64,000 nucleotides of DNA, taken from NCBI GenBank assembly GCA_025463265.1, contig JAOBWH010000165.1, forward strand, positions 23,355 through 87,354, read 5' to 3'. Shown in pieces: positions 37,681-46,635 of this stretch. Source of the DNA: Ilumatobacteraceae bacterium (GTDB lineage Bacteria > Actinomycetota > Acidimicrobiia > Acidimicrobiales > Iamiaceae). A model generated the notes under the pieces. It saw only the letters and a list, made by a program, of their open reading frames with translations. It had not been told where the DNA came from and made no database searches. Every line of letters starts with the position of its first letter. Within the stretch, counting starts at the first letter, position 1. The position numbers were made by a program, and so were the translations under genes.

Positions 37681-38412
37681 GTGCGAACACTGGTCTGCGT
37701 GCCCACCTACCAGGAGGCGGCCAACGTCGACCGCTTCCTCCGGGCCGTGCGCGCCGCCGCTCCGCAGACCGACATCTTGGTGTGCGATGACAACAGCCCC
37801 GACGGCACGGGCGAGCTGGCCGAGAAGGCCGCCGCCGAGCTGGGCCGGGTCGACGTGTTGCACCGTCCCGGCAAGGAGGGCCTCGGGGCCGCCTACCGCG
37901 AGGGCTTCCGCTGGGGGCTCGACCAGGGCTACGAGGTCATCATCCAGATGGACTGCGACTTCTCGCACGACCCGGCGATGATCCCGACGCTGCTCGATGC
38001 CGTCGGCGACGGGGTCGACTGCGCCATCGGCAGCCGGTACGTCCCGGGCGGGTCCACGCCCGGCTGGCCGCTGCACCGTCGCCTGCTCTCCCGCTACGGA
38101 AACCGCTACACCGCCGGCGTCTTGCGCCTCGGCATCAAGGACGCCACGGGCGGGTTCCGCGCCTACCGGGCCACCACGCTCGAGACCATCGACATCGACT
38201 CCACCCGTGCCAACGGGTACGCCTTCCAGAGCGAGGTCGCCCTGCGCATGGTCCAGGCCGGGCTGCGGCTCGAGGAGATCCCGATCACCTTCGTGGACCG
38301 GGAGTACGGCACCTCGAAGATGTCCGTGAAGATCATGGCCGAGTCGATGGCCCGGGTGACCACGTGGGGCGTCCGGAGCAGGCTGTCGGGCAGGGGCACC
38401 CCGGCGTCGTGA
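37681..38412 (+). CDS. polyprenol monophosphomannose synthase-like GT2
   Basis: A 243-residue soluble GT2 enzyme of the Ppm1/DPM1 type, transferring mannose (or a related sugar) from GDP-sugar to polyprenyl phosphate. Features are VCVPTYQEAANVDRF, CDDNSPDGTGELA, the metal site MDCDFSHDP, and the near-diagnostic FVDREYGTSKMS near the C-terminus. It lacks the acyltransferase domain fused to Ppm1 in some mycobacteria. The product would feed the GT-C enzymes of this locus. GTG start; the next gene overlaps as GTGA. Confidence 0.92.
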   Translation: MRTLVCVPTYQEAANVDRFLRAVRAAAPQTDILVCDDNSPDGTGELAEKAAAELGRVDVLHRPGKEGLGAAYREGFRWGLDQGYEVIIQMDCDFSHDPAMIPTLLDAVGDGVDCAIGSRYVPGGSTPGWPLHRRLLSRYGNRYTAGVLRLGIKDATGGFRAYRATTLETIDIDSTRANGYAFQSEVALRMVQAGLRLEEIPITFVDREYGTSKMSVKIMAESMARVTTWGVRSRLSGRGTPAS

Positions 38413-39791
38413 CCGACCGCCGGTACCGCCGCCTCCTGGCGGTCGTCATCGTGGTGGCCCTGGCGGTCCGGGTGGCGTGGGTGCTGTGGGTGAGCCGCGA
38501 GCCGTGGTCGGACGACGGCGGGATCTTCCGGGACCCCTCCCGGTACCTCGGGTTCGCCCGCCAGATCGCGGACGGCAACGGCTTCACCGAGCCGTTCACC
38601 GGCCAGGCCACCGCCTACTACCCGCCCGGCTATCCGTGGTTCCTCGGGATCATCACCTGGGCGAGCACGCCGTTCACGAACGAGCCGTGGCTCGCCGCCG
38701 GGCTGGTCCAGGCCGTGCTCGGCGCCGCCTCGGTGGGTCTGGCGGCGTCGGTCACGAAGCGCGTGGCGGGATCCACCGCCGCCCTCGTCGCCGCCGTGGT
38801 CTACGCGCTCTACCCGAACCTGATCTTCCACACGGGTGCCCTGCTCGGCGAGACGCTCTACAACTTCTTGTTCCTCGCCTTCTTGGCGCTGCTGCTGTCG
38901 CGGCCTTGGGACGCCTCGTTCCGCACGCCCCGCATCGCCGGGTGCGGAGTCGTGCTCGGGCTCGCCGTGATGGTCCGGCCGATCTCGCTCGCCGTCATCC
39001 CCGTGGTCGTCTTGTGCTGGCTGTGGACCCGGAAGGACTACCGCGTCATCGCCCGGTGGACCGGTGCGCTGCTCCTCGGTGTCTTGGTGTGCATCGTGCC
39101 GTGGACCATCCGCAACGAGCTCCGGCTCCACGCCTTCGTCCCGATCTCCACCAACACGGGCGACAACCTGTGCATGGGCCACGCCGACGGCGCCACGGGC
39201 GAGTTCAAGGCCGGGCTCGAGGCGTGCCAGACCGACTTCGACTTCTCCGACGGCATCTCCGCCGAGCTGGGCAGCGACAAGGAGAAGCAACGCATCGCGG
39301 TGCGCGGGATGATCGACAACATCGACCGCGAGCCGTGGCTGCTCTGGAGCCGGACCTACTTCATGTGGGTCCGAGACGGCGACCACGACGGCCTCTTCGC
39401 CGTGCAGTCGTACCGCCTGGACCGGTGGATGGCCCTCGACACGGAGTCCCGGCTCATCTGGATCGCCGATCGCTTCTACTGGCTCGTCGTCGCCGCCGGC
39501 CTGGCCGGCCTCGTCCAGCTCACCCGACGCCGCGAGCCCGAGGCCTACGTCCTCGTCGGCGCCACCGTCATGACCGCGCTGGTCCCGCTCCTGTTCTTCG
39601 GCGACCAGCGCTTCAAGGTCCCCGTCATCCCGCTGCTGATCATCGCCGCCGCCTGCCTGGCCGACGGCCGCTGGGGGAGGGCCCAGAGCCCGATCCACGC
39701 CGCCAACGCCGGCGACGGCGAGTCGGAGGGTGACCACGACCCAGGCGGCGCCGAACCCCTCGGTGGCGAGCGCGTGGTCAGCCGGTCGTGA
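38409..39791 (+). CDS. GT-C membrane glycosyltransferase (ArnT/PMT-like)
   Basis: A 460-residue polytopic protein, a paralogue of the product of 29931-31388 and of the second half of the fusion protein. The first loop is IFRDPSRYLGFARQIADGNGF, followed by YYPPGYPWFLG; VPWTIRN occurs near residue 236. Its start overlaps the mannosyl-phosphate synthase stop, so it probably uses that lipid-linked sugar. The C-terminal tail (from about 420) is polar and overlaps the convergent thioesterase gene by 14 bp. Confidence 0.85.
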   Translation: MTDRRYRRLLAVVIVVALAVRVAWVLWVSREPWSDDGGIFRDPSRYLGFARQIADGNGFTEPFTGQATAYYPPGYPWFLGIITWASTPFTNEPWLAAGLVQAVLGAASVGLAASVTKRVAGSTAALVAAVVYALYPNLIFHTGALLGETLYNFLFLAFLALLLSRPWDASFRTPRIAGCGVVLGLAVMVRPISLAVIPVVVLCWLWTRKDYRVIARWTGALLLGVLVCIVPWTIRNELRLHAFVPISTNTGDNLCMGHADGATGEFKAGLEACQTDFDFSDGISAELGSDKEKQRIAVRGMIDNIDREPWLLWSRTYFMWVRDGDHDGLFAVQSYRLDRWMALDTESRLIWIADRFYWLVVAAGLAGLVQLTRRREPEAYVLVGATVMTALVPLLFFGDQRFKVPVIPLLIIAAACLADGRWGRAQSPIHAANAGDGESEGDHDPGGAEPLGGERVVSRS

Positions 39792-40419
39792 CGCCGGGCG
39801 GGAAGCCCCGGGGCCGGATGAAGAGGCCGTCGGCTTCGCTCAGGAGCGTGTCGCCATGGCGCATCTCGCCGCGGGCGAGGAACTTGCGGTCCTCGTGCTC
39901 CTCGAGCCAGGCCCGGAAGGTGATCGGCTCGAACAGCGGGGTGGGCTTGCGGTAGTTGACCGTGAGACGAGCGGTCATGCCGCCGCCGGCGCCGACCATG
40001 GCGGCGAGCCCCACGATGTCGTCGTACACGAGGGCGACGACGCCGCCGTGGCAGGTGTCCCAGGGCGGGCCGTTGTGGATCTCGGCGAACGTGACCGTGC
40101 CCTGCACGACCTTGTCGGCCGTCACCTCGAGGTCCACCTGCGGGGCGAAGGGGTTGGCGTCGCCGAGCGCCGGCGAGTACGTGTGGATCGTGGCCAGGCT
40201 GGCGGTGAGGTCGAAGTCCTCGAACGAGCGGAGGCCCGTGAGCCAGAACGGTCCCGGCGTCTCCTCCTGAGCGAGGATGGCGGTGGCCTGGTCGAGCAGG
40301 GCGATGGCGCGGTCGCGCTCAACGGCCGACACCGTGCTGACCCGGCTGCCCCGGGCGACGCGGCGGACGGCGGCGGCGAGGACGGTGTCGGGGAGGCGGT
40401 CGTCGGGTTCCACGGGCAT
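39778..40419 (-). CDS. PaaI/4HBT-type hotdog thioesterase
   Basis: A 213-residue protein with a C-terminal hotdog domain (about 90-200) containing the HGG motif (DTCHGGVVALVYDD), typical of acyl-CoA thioesterases of the PaaI/THEM4 type. The N-terminal 80 residues are an extra helical region. ATG 40419. It follows the flavoprotein gene by 21 bp on the same strand and may be co-transcribed. Its substrate is unknown and a link to the glycan locus is not evident. Confidence 0.82.
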   Translation of the reverse strand: MPVEPDDRLPDTVLAAAVRRVARGSRVSTVSAVERDRAIALLDQATAILAQEETPGPFWLTGLRSFEDFDLTASLATIHTYSPALGDANPFAPQVDLEVTADKVVQGTVTFAEIHNGPPWDTCHGGVVALVYDDIVGLAAMVGAGGGMTARLTVNYRKPTPLFEPITFRAWLEEHEDRKFLARGEMRHGDTLLSEADGLFIRPRGFPPGVTTG

Positions 40420-40440
40420 CGATCGAAGCGAACGGGCGTC

Positions 40441-42081
40441 CTACGCCTCGGTCTCGCCGGCGATCTCGGTTCCGGCGTCGTGGTCCATGGCGGCGAGGTC
40501 GTCGCTCTTGGCCGACGTGTCGGGCTTGTGGGCGTCGATGACCTCGCGCTTGATCACGGGGGCGTCACGGCCGGTGCCGTGGGAACCGGGGGCCCGGCCC
40601 TCCTTCTCGGCGATGAACTTCTCCTTCACCGAGGAGGTGGCCTCCTCGTGGTACTCCTCTTCCACGTTGACCTCCCACACGTCGTGGGTGGTGCCGGTGG
40701 CGATGTTCTCGACCGTGAGCATGGCCGTGAACATGGAGTGGTCCTGGTTGTTGTAGCGGAACATGCCGTTGCGGCCCACGGGGTGGACGTTGCTGGCGTG
40801 CTCGCGGAGCCAGGCCCGGAGGATGTCGACGTTGGCCCGGTAGCGCTCGTCGTAGATCGGGTACGCCTTGGCTTGCCGGACGACCCAGCCGGCCTCGATC
40901 TGGCCCGCCTTGCACAGGCCGAGCTGCTCGAGCTCCTTCTTGGCCCGCTCGATCAGCCAGTCGTCGTCGGCGTTCCACTCGTCGTCGCCCTCCCAGACCG
41001 TGTACTCCAGGCCGAGGGTGTTGCGCCCCTCCTTGACCATGTACGGCGACCAGGAGCCGAAGTTCTGGATCCGCATGGTGCGGACCTTCGGGTCGTGGAT
41101 GTAGATCCAGTTGTCGTCGAAGCCGATGAGCTCCTCGGGCATGGCGAGCGCCACGATCATGTAGTCCCGGTAGCGCAGGTCGGCGGCGGCGGCCTTGACC
41201 TCGGCGGGGACCGGCGGGTCCATGGCCTCGAGCAGGTGCGAGATCGGCATCGAGGAGATGACCTCGGTGGCCGGGTAGGTCGACGTGGTGCCGTCCTTGT
41301 GGGTGGCGGTGACCTGGTTCGCCTTGCCGTCGGCGTGAGACACCTTGGTGACCGAGGTCTCCATGATGACCTCTGACCCCTGGGCGACGACCTTGTCGGT
41401 GCAGGTCTCCCACATCATCCCGGGCCCGTACTTGGGGTACTGGAACTCCTCGATGAGCGAGGTGATGTCCTTCTGGTTCTTCTTGGGCAGCAGGGCGTTC
41501 CAGATGGCGTTGCCGAGCGACAGGCCCTTGACCCGCTGCGCCGCCCAGTCAGCAGGCATCTCGCTCACCGGCACGCCCCACAGCTTCTCGGTGTACGTCT
41601 TGAAGAAGGTGCGGTAGAGGCGCCAGCCGAAGCGGGCGACGAGCCAGCCCTCGTAGTTGGTCTGGTCCTTCGGCGGACGCACCTTGGCCCAGGCGTAGGA
41701 CAGCACGCACAGGACGGCTTCGATGATGCCCAGGTTCTTGAGGGCGTTCGACGCCTTCAGCGGGTAGTCGAAGTACTTGCCGTTGTAGAAGATGCGGCTC
41801 TTGCGCGGCCGCATCAAGAAGTCCTCGTCGGGGAGGATCTCGTGCCACAGGTCCTCCACCGGCTGGACCTTGGTGAAGAAGCGGTGACCGCCGATGTCGA
41901 AGCGCCAGCCGTCCTGCTGCGCCGTGCGGGAGATGCCGCCGACGCGGTCGTCGCTCTCGATGATGGTGGAGGACACGCCGTGCTTGTGGAACTGGAACGC
42001 CGCGGTGAGCCCGGCGGGCCCGGCGCCGATGACGACGACCTCGTGGTCGGTGGTGGGCGTGTCGGGAGCTGCGTCGGACAT
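40441..42081 (-). CDS. FAD-dependent UDP-galactopyranose mutase-like protein
   Basis: A 546-residue flavoprotein of the amine-oxidase/protoporphyrinogen-oxidase/UGM superfamily. It has the dinucleotide fold VVVIGAGPAGLTAAF at residues about 15-29, GGISRTAQQDGWRFDIGGH, and the helix-rich middle typical of the group. Proteins of this type in surface-glycan loci often rearrange sugars (UDP-Galp to UDP-Galf), but the match is not exact enough to claim that reaction. The last 60 residues are an unusual charged, probably disordered tail. ATG 42081 is chosen; the upstream frame overlaps the divergent acyltransferase promoter. Confidence 0.7.
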   Translation of the reverse strand: MSDAAPDTPTTDHEVVVIGAGPAGLTAAFQFHKHGVSSTIIESDDRVGGISRTAQQDGWRFDIGGHRFFTKVQPVEDLWHEILPDEDFLMRPRKSRIFYNGKYFDYPLKASNALKNLGIIEAVLCVLSYAWAKVRPPKDQTNYEGWLVARFGWRLYRTFFKTYTEKLWGVPVSEMPADWAAQRVKGLSLGNAIWNALLPKKNQKDITSLIEEFQYPKYGPGMMWETCTDKVVAQGSEVIMETSVTKVSHADGKANQVTATHKDGTTSTYPATEVISSMPISHLLEAMDPPVPAEVKAAAADLRYRDYMIVALAMPEELIGFDDNWIYIHDPKVRTMRIQNFGSWSPYMVKEGRNTLGLEYTVWEGDDEWNADDDWLIERAKKELEQLGLCKAGQIEAGWVVRQAKAYPIYDERYRANVDILRAWLREHASNVHPVGRNGMFRYNNQDHSMFTAMLTVENIATGTTHDVWEVNVEEEYHEEATSSVKEKFIAEKEGRAPGSHGTGRDAPVIKREVIDAHKPDTSAKSDDLAAMDHDAGTEIAGETEA

Positions 42082-42185
42082 GGAGGAGGAACCGTCCTGG
42101 AGGGTGGGCGTGGAAGAATCGGTGGCGTGACATCTGCGACCTCGGCCACCGGTTGGCGCCCCGCCCAGCCTGGGGTGGGAGCTCG

Positions 42186-43448
42186 ATGACCACGGCCGTC
42201 CTGGCACGCGATGGCTTCGAAACTACTCGTCTCACCCCGCCGCGGGTGCATTTCGGAGGGTTCGAGATCCTCCGCGCCATCGCCGCGCTCATGGTGGTCG
42301 TCCACCACGCCGGTTCCGCCGCCGGGCCGGAGCGCACCGGGCGTCTCTACGACCTCACGGCGGTCATGGACAGCGGCGTGGCCGTGTTCTTCGTGCTGTC
42401 GGGCTTCTTGATCTACCGGCCGTTCGTGGCGGCCCAGGTGGAGGGGCGCACGGCCCAGCGCACGGGCGGGTTCTGGTGGCGCCGGGTCCTGCGCATCGTG
42501 CCGGCCTACTGGGCGGCGCTCACGTTCTTCTGGGCCATCGGGACCTTCGACCTGGGCCCGCAGTGGTGGCGCTTCTACCTGTTCCTGCAGATCTACTCGC
42601 CGTCCACCGTGTTCGGCGGGATCGTGCAGGCGTGGAGCCTCGCCACGGAGATGAGCTTCTACCTCTTCCTGCCGGTCTGGGCGATGGCGCTGGCTGCGGT
42701 CAGCCGCCGGGCCCGGACCGTGGGCCAGACCGTGGCCCTCCACCTGGCCGGCTGCGCCCTGCTGATCGTCGGTGGCACGGCGTCGCGCATCGCCATCGAG
42801 GCGTGGGCGCCCTCGAAGGTCGGCATCGCCTTCGACTGGCTGCCAACCAACCTGGACCTGTTCGGCACGGGCATGGCGCTCGCCGTGGTGTCGGTGTGGT
42901 CCGTCCACGACGACGCCCTCCGTGCGCGCCTGGACCGCCTCGCCGCCCGGGTCGAGGTCTGGTGGCTGGCCGCCGCCGCGATCTTCCTCTGGTACGCCTA
43001 CCGCATCGGGGCACGCACCTTCGAGGAGGGCTACTCGGGGTGGTTCTGGCACCGCCGGCAGCTGTCGCTCGCCCTGTTCACGCTCCTGATGATGATCCCC
43101 GCCGTGTTCGGGCCGCAGGACCGGACGTGGGCGCGCCGGGCCTGGTCCTGGAAGCCGGTGGTGTGGCTCGGCACCGTGTCCTACGGCATCTACCTCTGGC
43201 ACCTGGACTGGATGAAGCGCTCCATCACCAGCCTCGGGGCGTTCGGCTCGCCGAGCTGGCCGGGGTGGGTGCACAGCGTGCCCGGCGACAGCAGCTTCCC
43301 CTACCTCGTGGTGGTCGGCGTGGGCGTCGGCACCGTGTTCGCCGCCGTCAGCTGGTACCTGCTCGAGCTGCCGCTCCAGCGGTTCAAGGGCGGCCTGCGG
43401 GCGCAGCGGGCGCCGGGTGCCTTGGGCCGCCACGAGGCGCAGCAGTAG
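42186..43448 (+). CDS. acyltransferase family 3 membrane protein
   Basis: A 420-residue, ten-helix acyltransferase of the OafA/NodX family that O-acylates outer sugars. It shows GGFEILRAIAALMVVVHHAG with the conserved histidines, FFVLSGFLIYRPFV, RVLRIVPAYW and SYGIYLWHLDW. It is closely similar to the first module of the fusion protein at 33248, pointing to duplication inside the locus. It is divergent from the flavoprotein gene (104 bp between). ATG 42186 follows GGGAG. A GT39-like gene follows with a 11-bp gap. Confidence 0.9.
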   Translation: MTTAVLARDGFETTRLTPPRVHFGGFEILRAIAALMVVVHHAGSAAGPERTGRLYDLTAVMDSGVAVFFVLSGFLIYRPFVAAQVEGRTAQRTGGFWWRRVLRIVPAYWAALTFFWAIGTFDLGPQWWRFYLFLQIYSPSTVFGGIVQAWSLATEMSFYLFLPVWAMALAAVSRRARTVGQTVALHLAGCALLIVGGTASRIAIEAWAPSKVGIAFDWLPTNLDLFGTGMALAVVSVWSVHDDALRARLDRLAARVEVWWLAAAAIFLWYAYRIGARTFEEGYSGWFWHRRQLSLALFTLLMMIPAVFGPQDRTWARRAWSWKPVVWLGTVSYGIYLWHLDWMKRSITSLGAFGSPSWPGWVHSVPGDSSFPYLVVVGVGVGTVFAAVSWYLLELPLQRFKGGLRAQRAPGALGRHEAQQ

Positions 43449-43451
43449 CGT
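43446..43451 (+). promoter_or_regulatory. -10 box TAGCGT overlapping the acyltransferase stop codon
   Basis: The box begins with the TAG stop of the preceding gene and ends 8 nt before GTG 43460. It would give the GT-C gene an independent leaderless promoter. Confidence 0.45.
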
Positions 43452-43459
43452 CGCCCGCC

Positions 43460-45046
43460 GTGCCCCCACCTTCCACCCCCGACCTGGCTGCGGCGGCCGT
43501 CGACCCCGACGAGACCGATCCGCTGGCCTGGGGTTCCTGGACCCGGGCGTTCCAGTTGCTCATCGTCGGCGCCCTGGTCGTCGGCGTGGTCTTGCGCTTC
43601 GTCACGACGTCGCCGCTGTGGCTCGACGAGGCGCTGAGCGTCGACATCGCCCGGCTCCCGCTCTCGGACCTGGTCGAGGCCCTCCGCCACGACGGCCACC
43701 CACCCCTCTACTACCTGCTGCTCCACGGGTGGATGAGCGTGTTCGGCGAGGGCGATGTCGCCGTGCGGGCGATGTCGGGGGTCTTCACCGTGGCGGCCCT
43801 GCCGCTGTTCTGGATCGCCGGGAAGCGCTTCGGCGGCGCTCGCGGCGCGTGGCTGACCATGGCCGTGGTGGCGGTGTCGCCCTACGCGCTGCGGTACGGC
43901 ACCGAGACCCGCATGTACTCGCTGGTCATGCTGCTGGTGCTCGCCGGCTGGCTCCTGCTCGACGACCTGCTGCGCCGGCCGAACCTCGCCCGCCTCGTCG
44001 GCTTCTCGGCCATCGTGGCGCTGCTGCTGTGGACCCACTACTGGTCCATGTGGCTGCTCGTCGTGGTCGGCATCGCCCTCATCGTCCGGCTCGTGCACGC
44101 CCACCGCGACGGCCGCCCCGACGACGTCCGCATGGCGCGCAACGTCATCCTCGCCATGGTCGCCGGCGGCATCGTGTTCCTGCCGTGGCTGCCGAACCTG
44201 CTGTACCAGGGCGCCCACACCGGCACGCCCTGGGCCCGGCCGGTCCGCCCCACCGAGATGCTCACCTTCACCCTCGCCGACCTGGGCGGCGGCGGCCAGG
44301 CGGAAGCGATCACCCTCGGCTGGTTCGTCGCCCTGCTGATGGCCACCGGGCTCACCGGCCGCGGCCTCGGCGGTGCCCACATCGACATCGACCTCGCCAC
44401 CCGCCCCAAGGGCCGCCCCTTCGCCATCGCCATCGTCGGCACCCTCACCGTCGGCTGCGTCGTCGGGTACGCCACCGGTGCCACCTACGCCAGCCGCTAC
44501 GCCGCCGTCTTCATCCCGTTCGTGTTCCTGCTCGCGGCGCTCGGGCTGGCCCAGCTGTCCCGGCGGCCGCTCATGATCGCCCTGGTCGTGCTGCTCGGCC
44601 TCGGCGCCATCGGCGGCTACCGCAACGTCACGGTGGATCGCTCCGACGCGCGCCGGTCCGCCGAGGCCATCGAGGCTCGCGCCGACGACGACGCGCTCGT
44701 CGTCTTCTGCCCGGACCAGCTGGGCCCCTCCACCGCGCGCGTCCTCGACGGGCGCTACGACCAGGTCACCTACCCGCGCTTCGAGTCGCCGGACCTCGTC
44801 GACTGGACCGACTACACCGAGCGCCTCGACGAGGTCACTGTCGACGACTTCGCCCGGGACCTGCTCGAGCGGGCCGGCGACCGTCAGATCTTCCTCGTGT
44901 ACAGCACCGAGTACATCACCCACGAGGACACCTGCCCGGCGCTCTTCAACGCCATCGGTGCCAAGCGGGTGCCCGAGGTCCTCACCACCACCACCGAAGC
45001 GTGGGAGCCCTCCGCCGTCGCCCTGTTCGACCCGCCCGAGACCTGA
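43460..45046 (+). CDS. GT39/mannosyltransferase-like membrane protein
   Basis: 528 residues with about ten membrane segments and a C-terminal soluble domain (about 390-528). The outer loop TSPLWLDEALSVDIARL, with LDE, then RHDGHPPLYYLLLHGWM, matches the dolichyl-P-mannose protein mannosyltransferase-like group. Next comes RYGTETRMYSLVMLLVLAGW. It is probably a polyprenyl-phosphate-sugar-dependent transferase acting on the glycan or on secreted proteins. It is the last gene of the surface-glycan block. Confidence 0.8.
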   Translation: MPPPSTPDLAAAAVDPDETDPLAWGSWTRAFQLLIVGALVVGVVLRFVTTSPLWLDEALSVDIARLPLSDLVEALRHDGHPPLYYLLLHGWMSVFGEGDVAVRAMSGVFTVAALPLFWIAGKRFGGARGAWLTMAVVAVSPYALRYGTETRMYSLVMLLVLAGWLLLDDLLRRPNLARLVGFSAIVALLLWTHYWSMWLLVVVGIALIVRLVHAHRDGRPDDVRMARNVILAMVAGGIVFLPWLPNLLYQGAHTGTPWARPVRPTEMLTFTLADLGGGGQAEAITLGWFVALLMATGLTGRGLGGAHIDIDLATRPKGRPFAIAIVGTLTVGCVVGYATGATYASRYAAVFIPFVFLLAALGLAQLSRRPLMIALVVLLGLGAIGGYRNVTVDRSDARRSAEAIEARADDDALVVFCPDQLGPSTARVLDGRYDQVTYPRFESPDLVDWTDYTERLDEVTVDDFARDLLERAGDRQIFLVYSTEYITHEDTCPALFNAIGAKRVPEVLTTTTEAWEPSAVALFDPPET

Positions 45047-45078
45047 GGCCCCGACCTGGTCGAGCCGACCTTGCGCCT

Positions 45079-45282
45079 TCAGTCCTTGGAGGCGACGGCG
45101 TTGGGGGTGACGTTCATCTTGGGGACGTAGTCGACGGCGACGTCGCGGGCCTCGCCGGCCTGGTCGGCCCGGAGCTCGGCGCGACACGATGTGCAGGGGC
45201 CGTAGTAGGCCTCCGTGGCCGGGGCCTCGCAGCGGGGGCAGGGGAAGGTCTGGGTCTCCGGGACCGGCTCGGCGAGCGACAT
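45079..45282 (-). CDS. small zinc-ribbon protein
   Basis: A 67-residue hypothetical protein with four cysteines in two CxxC pairs (FPCPRCEAPATEA and GPCTSCRAEL), a likely zinc ribbon. The C-terminal half has DYVPKMNVTPNAVASK. It is nine bases downstream of the next hypothetical gene on the same strand. Function unknown. Confidence 0.65.
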   Translation of the reverse strand: MSLAEPVPETQTFPCPRCEAPATEAYYGPCTSCRAELRADQAGEARDVAVDYVPKMNVTPNAVASKD

Positions 45283-45291
45283 GGGTGCAGG

Positions 45292-45546
45292 CTAGGCGGA
45301 GCGCAGGTCAGCGGAGCGGAGGTCGGCGACGGGCGCCACGGCGGCGGCGGCCACCGCATCGAACCGGCGGATGGCGAGGATCTCCGACGTCCGGAAGCTG
45401 GCCATCCGGGTGCTCCAGGTGTCGACCACCTGGCGGTCCGATCCGGTGCGGAAGAACGTCGTCATCTGCCCCTCCTGCTGGTAGGCGTCGACGTCGTCGA
45501 TCTCCTCGGTGCTGCGGTCCTTCAACGTGACCCGGTAGCTGGACAT
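45292..45546 (-). CDS. small conserved-looking protein, unknown function
   Basis: An 84-residue protein starting MSSYRVTLKDRSTEEIDDVD, with predicted strands and an IDDVDAYQQEGQMTTFF stretch. The last ten residues are two copies of DLRSA, encoded by a DNA repeat. The ATG at 45546 follows a perfect AAGGAGGT ribosome binding site, one of the best in the window, arguing that it is a real, well-expressed gene. It probably pairs with the zinc-ribbon gene. No family recognised. Confidence 0.65.
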   Translation of the reverse strand: MSSYRVTLKDRSTEEIDDVDAYQQEGQMTTFFRTGSDRQVVDTWSTRMASFRTSEILAIRRFDAVAAAAVAPVADLRSADLRSA

Positions 45547-45616
45547 GGTGACCTCCTTCGTCAGCCGACGAAGTCCACCGTACGACGACCCGTCTGTGCG
45601 GAGGAAGGGGAGCAAC

Positions 45617-45644
45617 CCTGTGGATTGCGGAAGTTGTCCACAGG
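45617..45644. repeat. 28-bp inverted repeat made of two DnaA-box-like sequences
   Basis: CCTGTGGA (45617-45624) and TCCACAGG (45637-45644) flank 12 bases. The right half contains TTGTCCACA (45634-45642), the exact actinobacterial DnaA-box consensus. The left half is TGTGGATTG, a 7/9 match in opposite orientation. It lies just after the AlkA-like gene's stop, so it could instead be a terminator hairpin. Confidence 0.5.
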
Positions 45645-45649
45645 CCGGA

Positions 45650-46546
45650 CTACTGGTCCCGGATGTCCCGGGGGGCGTAGCGGGGGGCGTGCCGGGGGGC
45701 GCTGATGCCGGCGGCGCCGATGAGGCGGAGGACGCGACCGCGGTGGCCGGCGAAGGGCTCGAGGATCTCGAGCATGGCGTCGTCGCTGTCGACGGCCTCG
45801 CCGGTGAGGGCGTAGGTGACCGTGGACGGGAGGTGGACGTCGCCCACCGGGACGGCGTCGGCGTCGCCGAGGGCGGTGAGGGCCACCTCAGCCGCGCTCC
45901 AGGGGCCGACGCCCACGATGCTGGTGAGGCGCTGCGTGGCCTCGGCGGGCGGGAGGAGGGTGAGCGCCTCGAGGCGGCGCGCGGTGGCGGCGACGCGGCG
46001 GACCGTGTCGGCCCGGCTGCGCTCGACGCCGATGACGTGGAGGTCGTAGTAGGCGACGCCGGCGATGACCTCGGGGTCCGGGGGCAGCATGAGGTCGCCG
46101 AGGCCAGGTGCGGGCTCGCTCCAGCGCTGGACCAGCTGGGTCTGGGCCCGGCGCGCCTCGAACGTGGTGACCCGCTGCTCGAGCACGACGTTGATCAGCG
46201 TCTCGGTGACGGCGCCGGAGCGCGGGATGCGCACGGCGGCGAAGTCGCGCCAGAGGCGGGCGATCAGGGGGTGCTGCGGGTCGAAGTCGTCGCTGTCATC
46301 GTGGCAGCCGATGAGGGTCGGCACGGCGTCGAGGGCGGCGTCGGCGCCCTCGCCCCAGGCCGTGGCCTCCACCTGGTCGCCGTGGGACACGAGGCGCAGG
46401 GTCACGGGGCCGGCGGGGCTGCGCGAGGCCCGCCACACCCCGGAGTCGTCGAACCGGCACGTGGGGTCGTGCTGCCCGCGCCGGATCGCGGCGAAGGTCC
46501 GGTGGAGATCGATCGGGAACGGAAGGTCGACGGTGCGCTGATGCAT
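45650..46546 (-). CDS. AlkA-like DNA-3-methyladenine glycosylase
   Basis: A 298-residue base-excision-repair glycosylase of the helix-hairpin-helix GPD group. The hairpin motif is [17 protein letters not shown], followed by the catalytic-aspartate region [14 protein letters not shown]. The N-terminal 110 residues form the usual mixed beta domain. ATG 46546 is used; the upstream extension is read from the antisense of the next gene. It removes alkylated bases. Its neighbours are an acyl-CoA synthetase and small unknown proteins, so no pathway context. Confidence 0.83.
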   Translation of the reverse strand: MHQRTVDLPFPIDLHRTFAAIRRGQHDPTCRFDDSGVWRASRSPAGPVTLRLVSHGDQVEATAWGEGADAALDAVPTLIGCHDDSDDFDPQHPLIARLWRDFAAVRIPRSGAVTETLINVVLEQRVTTFEARRAQTQLVQRWSEPAPGLGDLMLPPDPEVIAGVAYYDLHVIGVERSRADTVRRVAATARRLEALTLLPPAEATQRLTSIVGVGPWSAAEVALTALGDADAVPVGDVHLPSTVTYALTGEAVDSDDAMLEILEPFAGHRGRVLRLIGAAGISAPRHAPRYAPRDIRDQ

Positions 46547-46635
46547 GGGCTGAAGCGGCGAACACGTGTTCCACCGGGCGCCTGACGGTAGCGGGCAGGT
46601 GGCCGGCACCGCCACCTCGGGACGGGTGCCCAGGT

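Noticed and set aside
45634..45642. Replication origin at the DnaA box
   Set aside because: Only two boxes, no AT-rich element and no dnaA/dnaN/gyr genes nearby.
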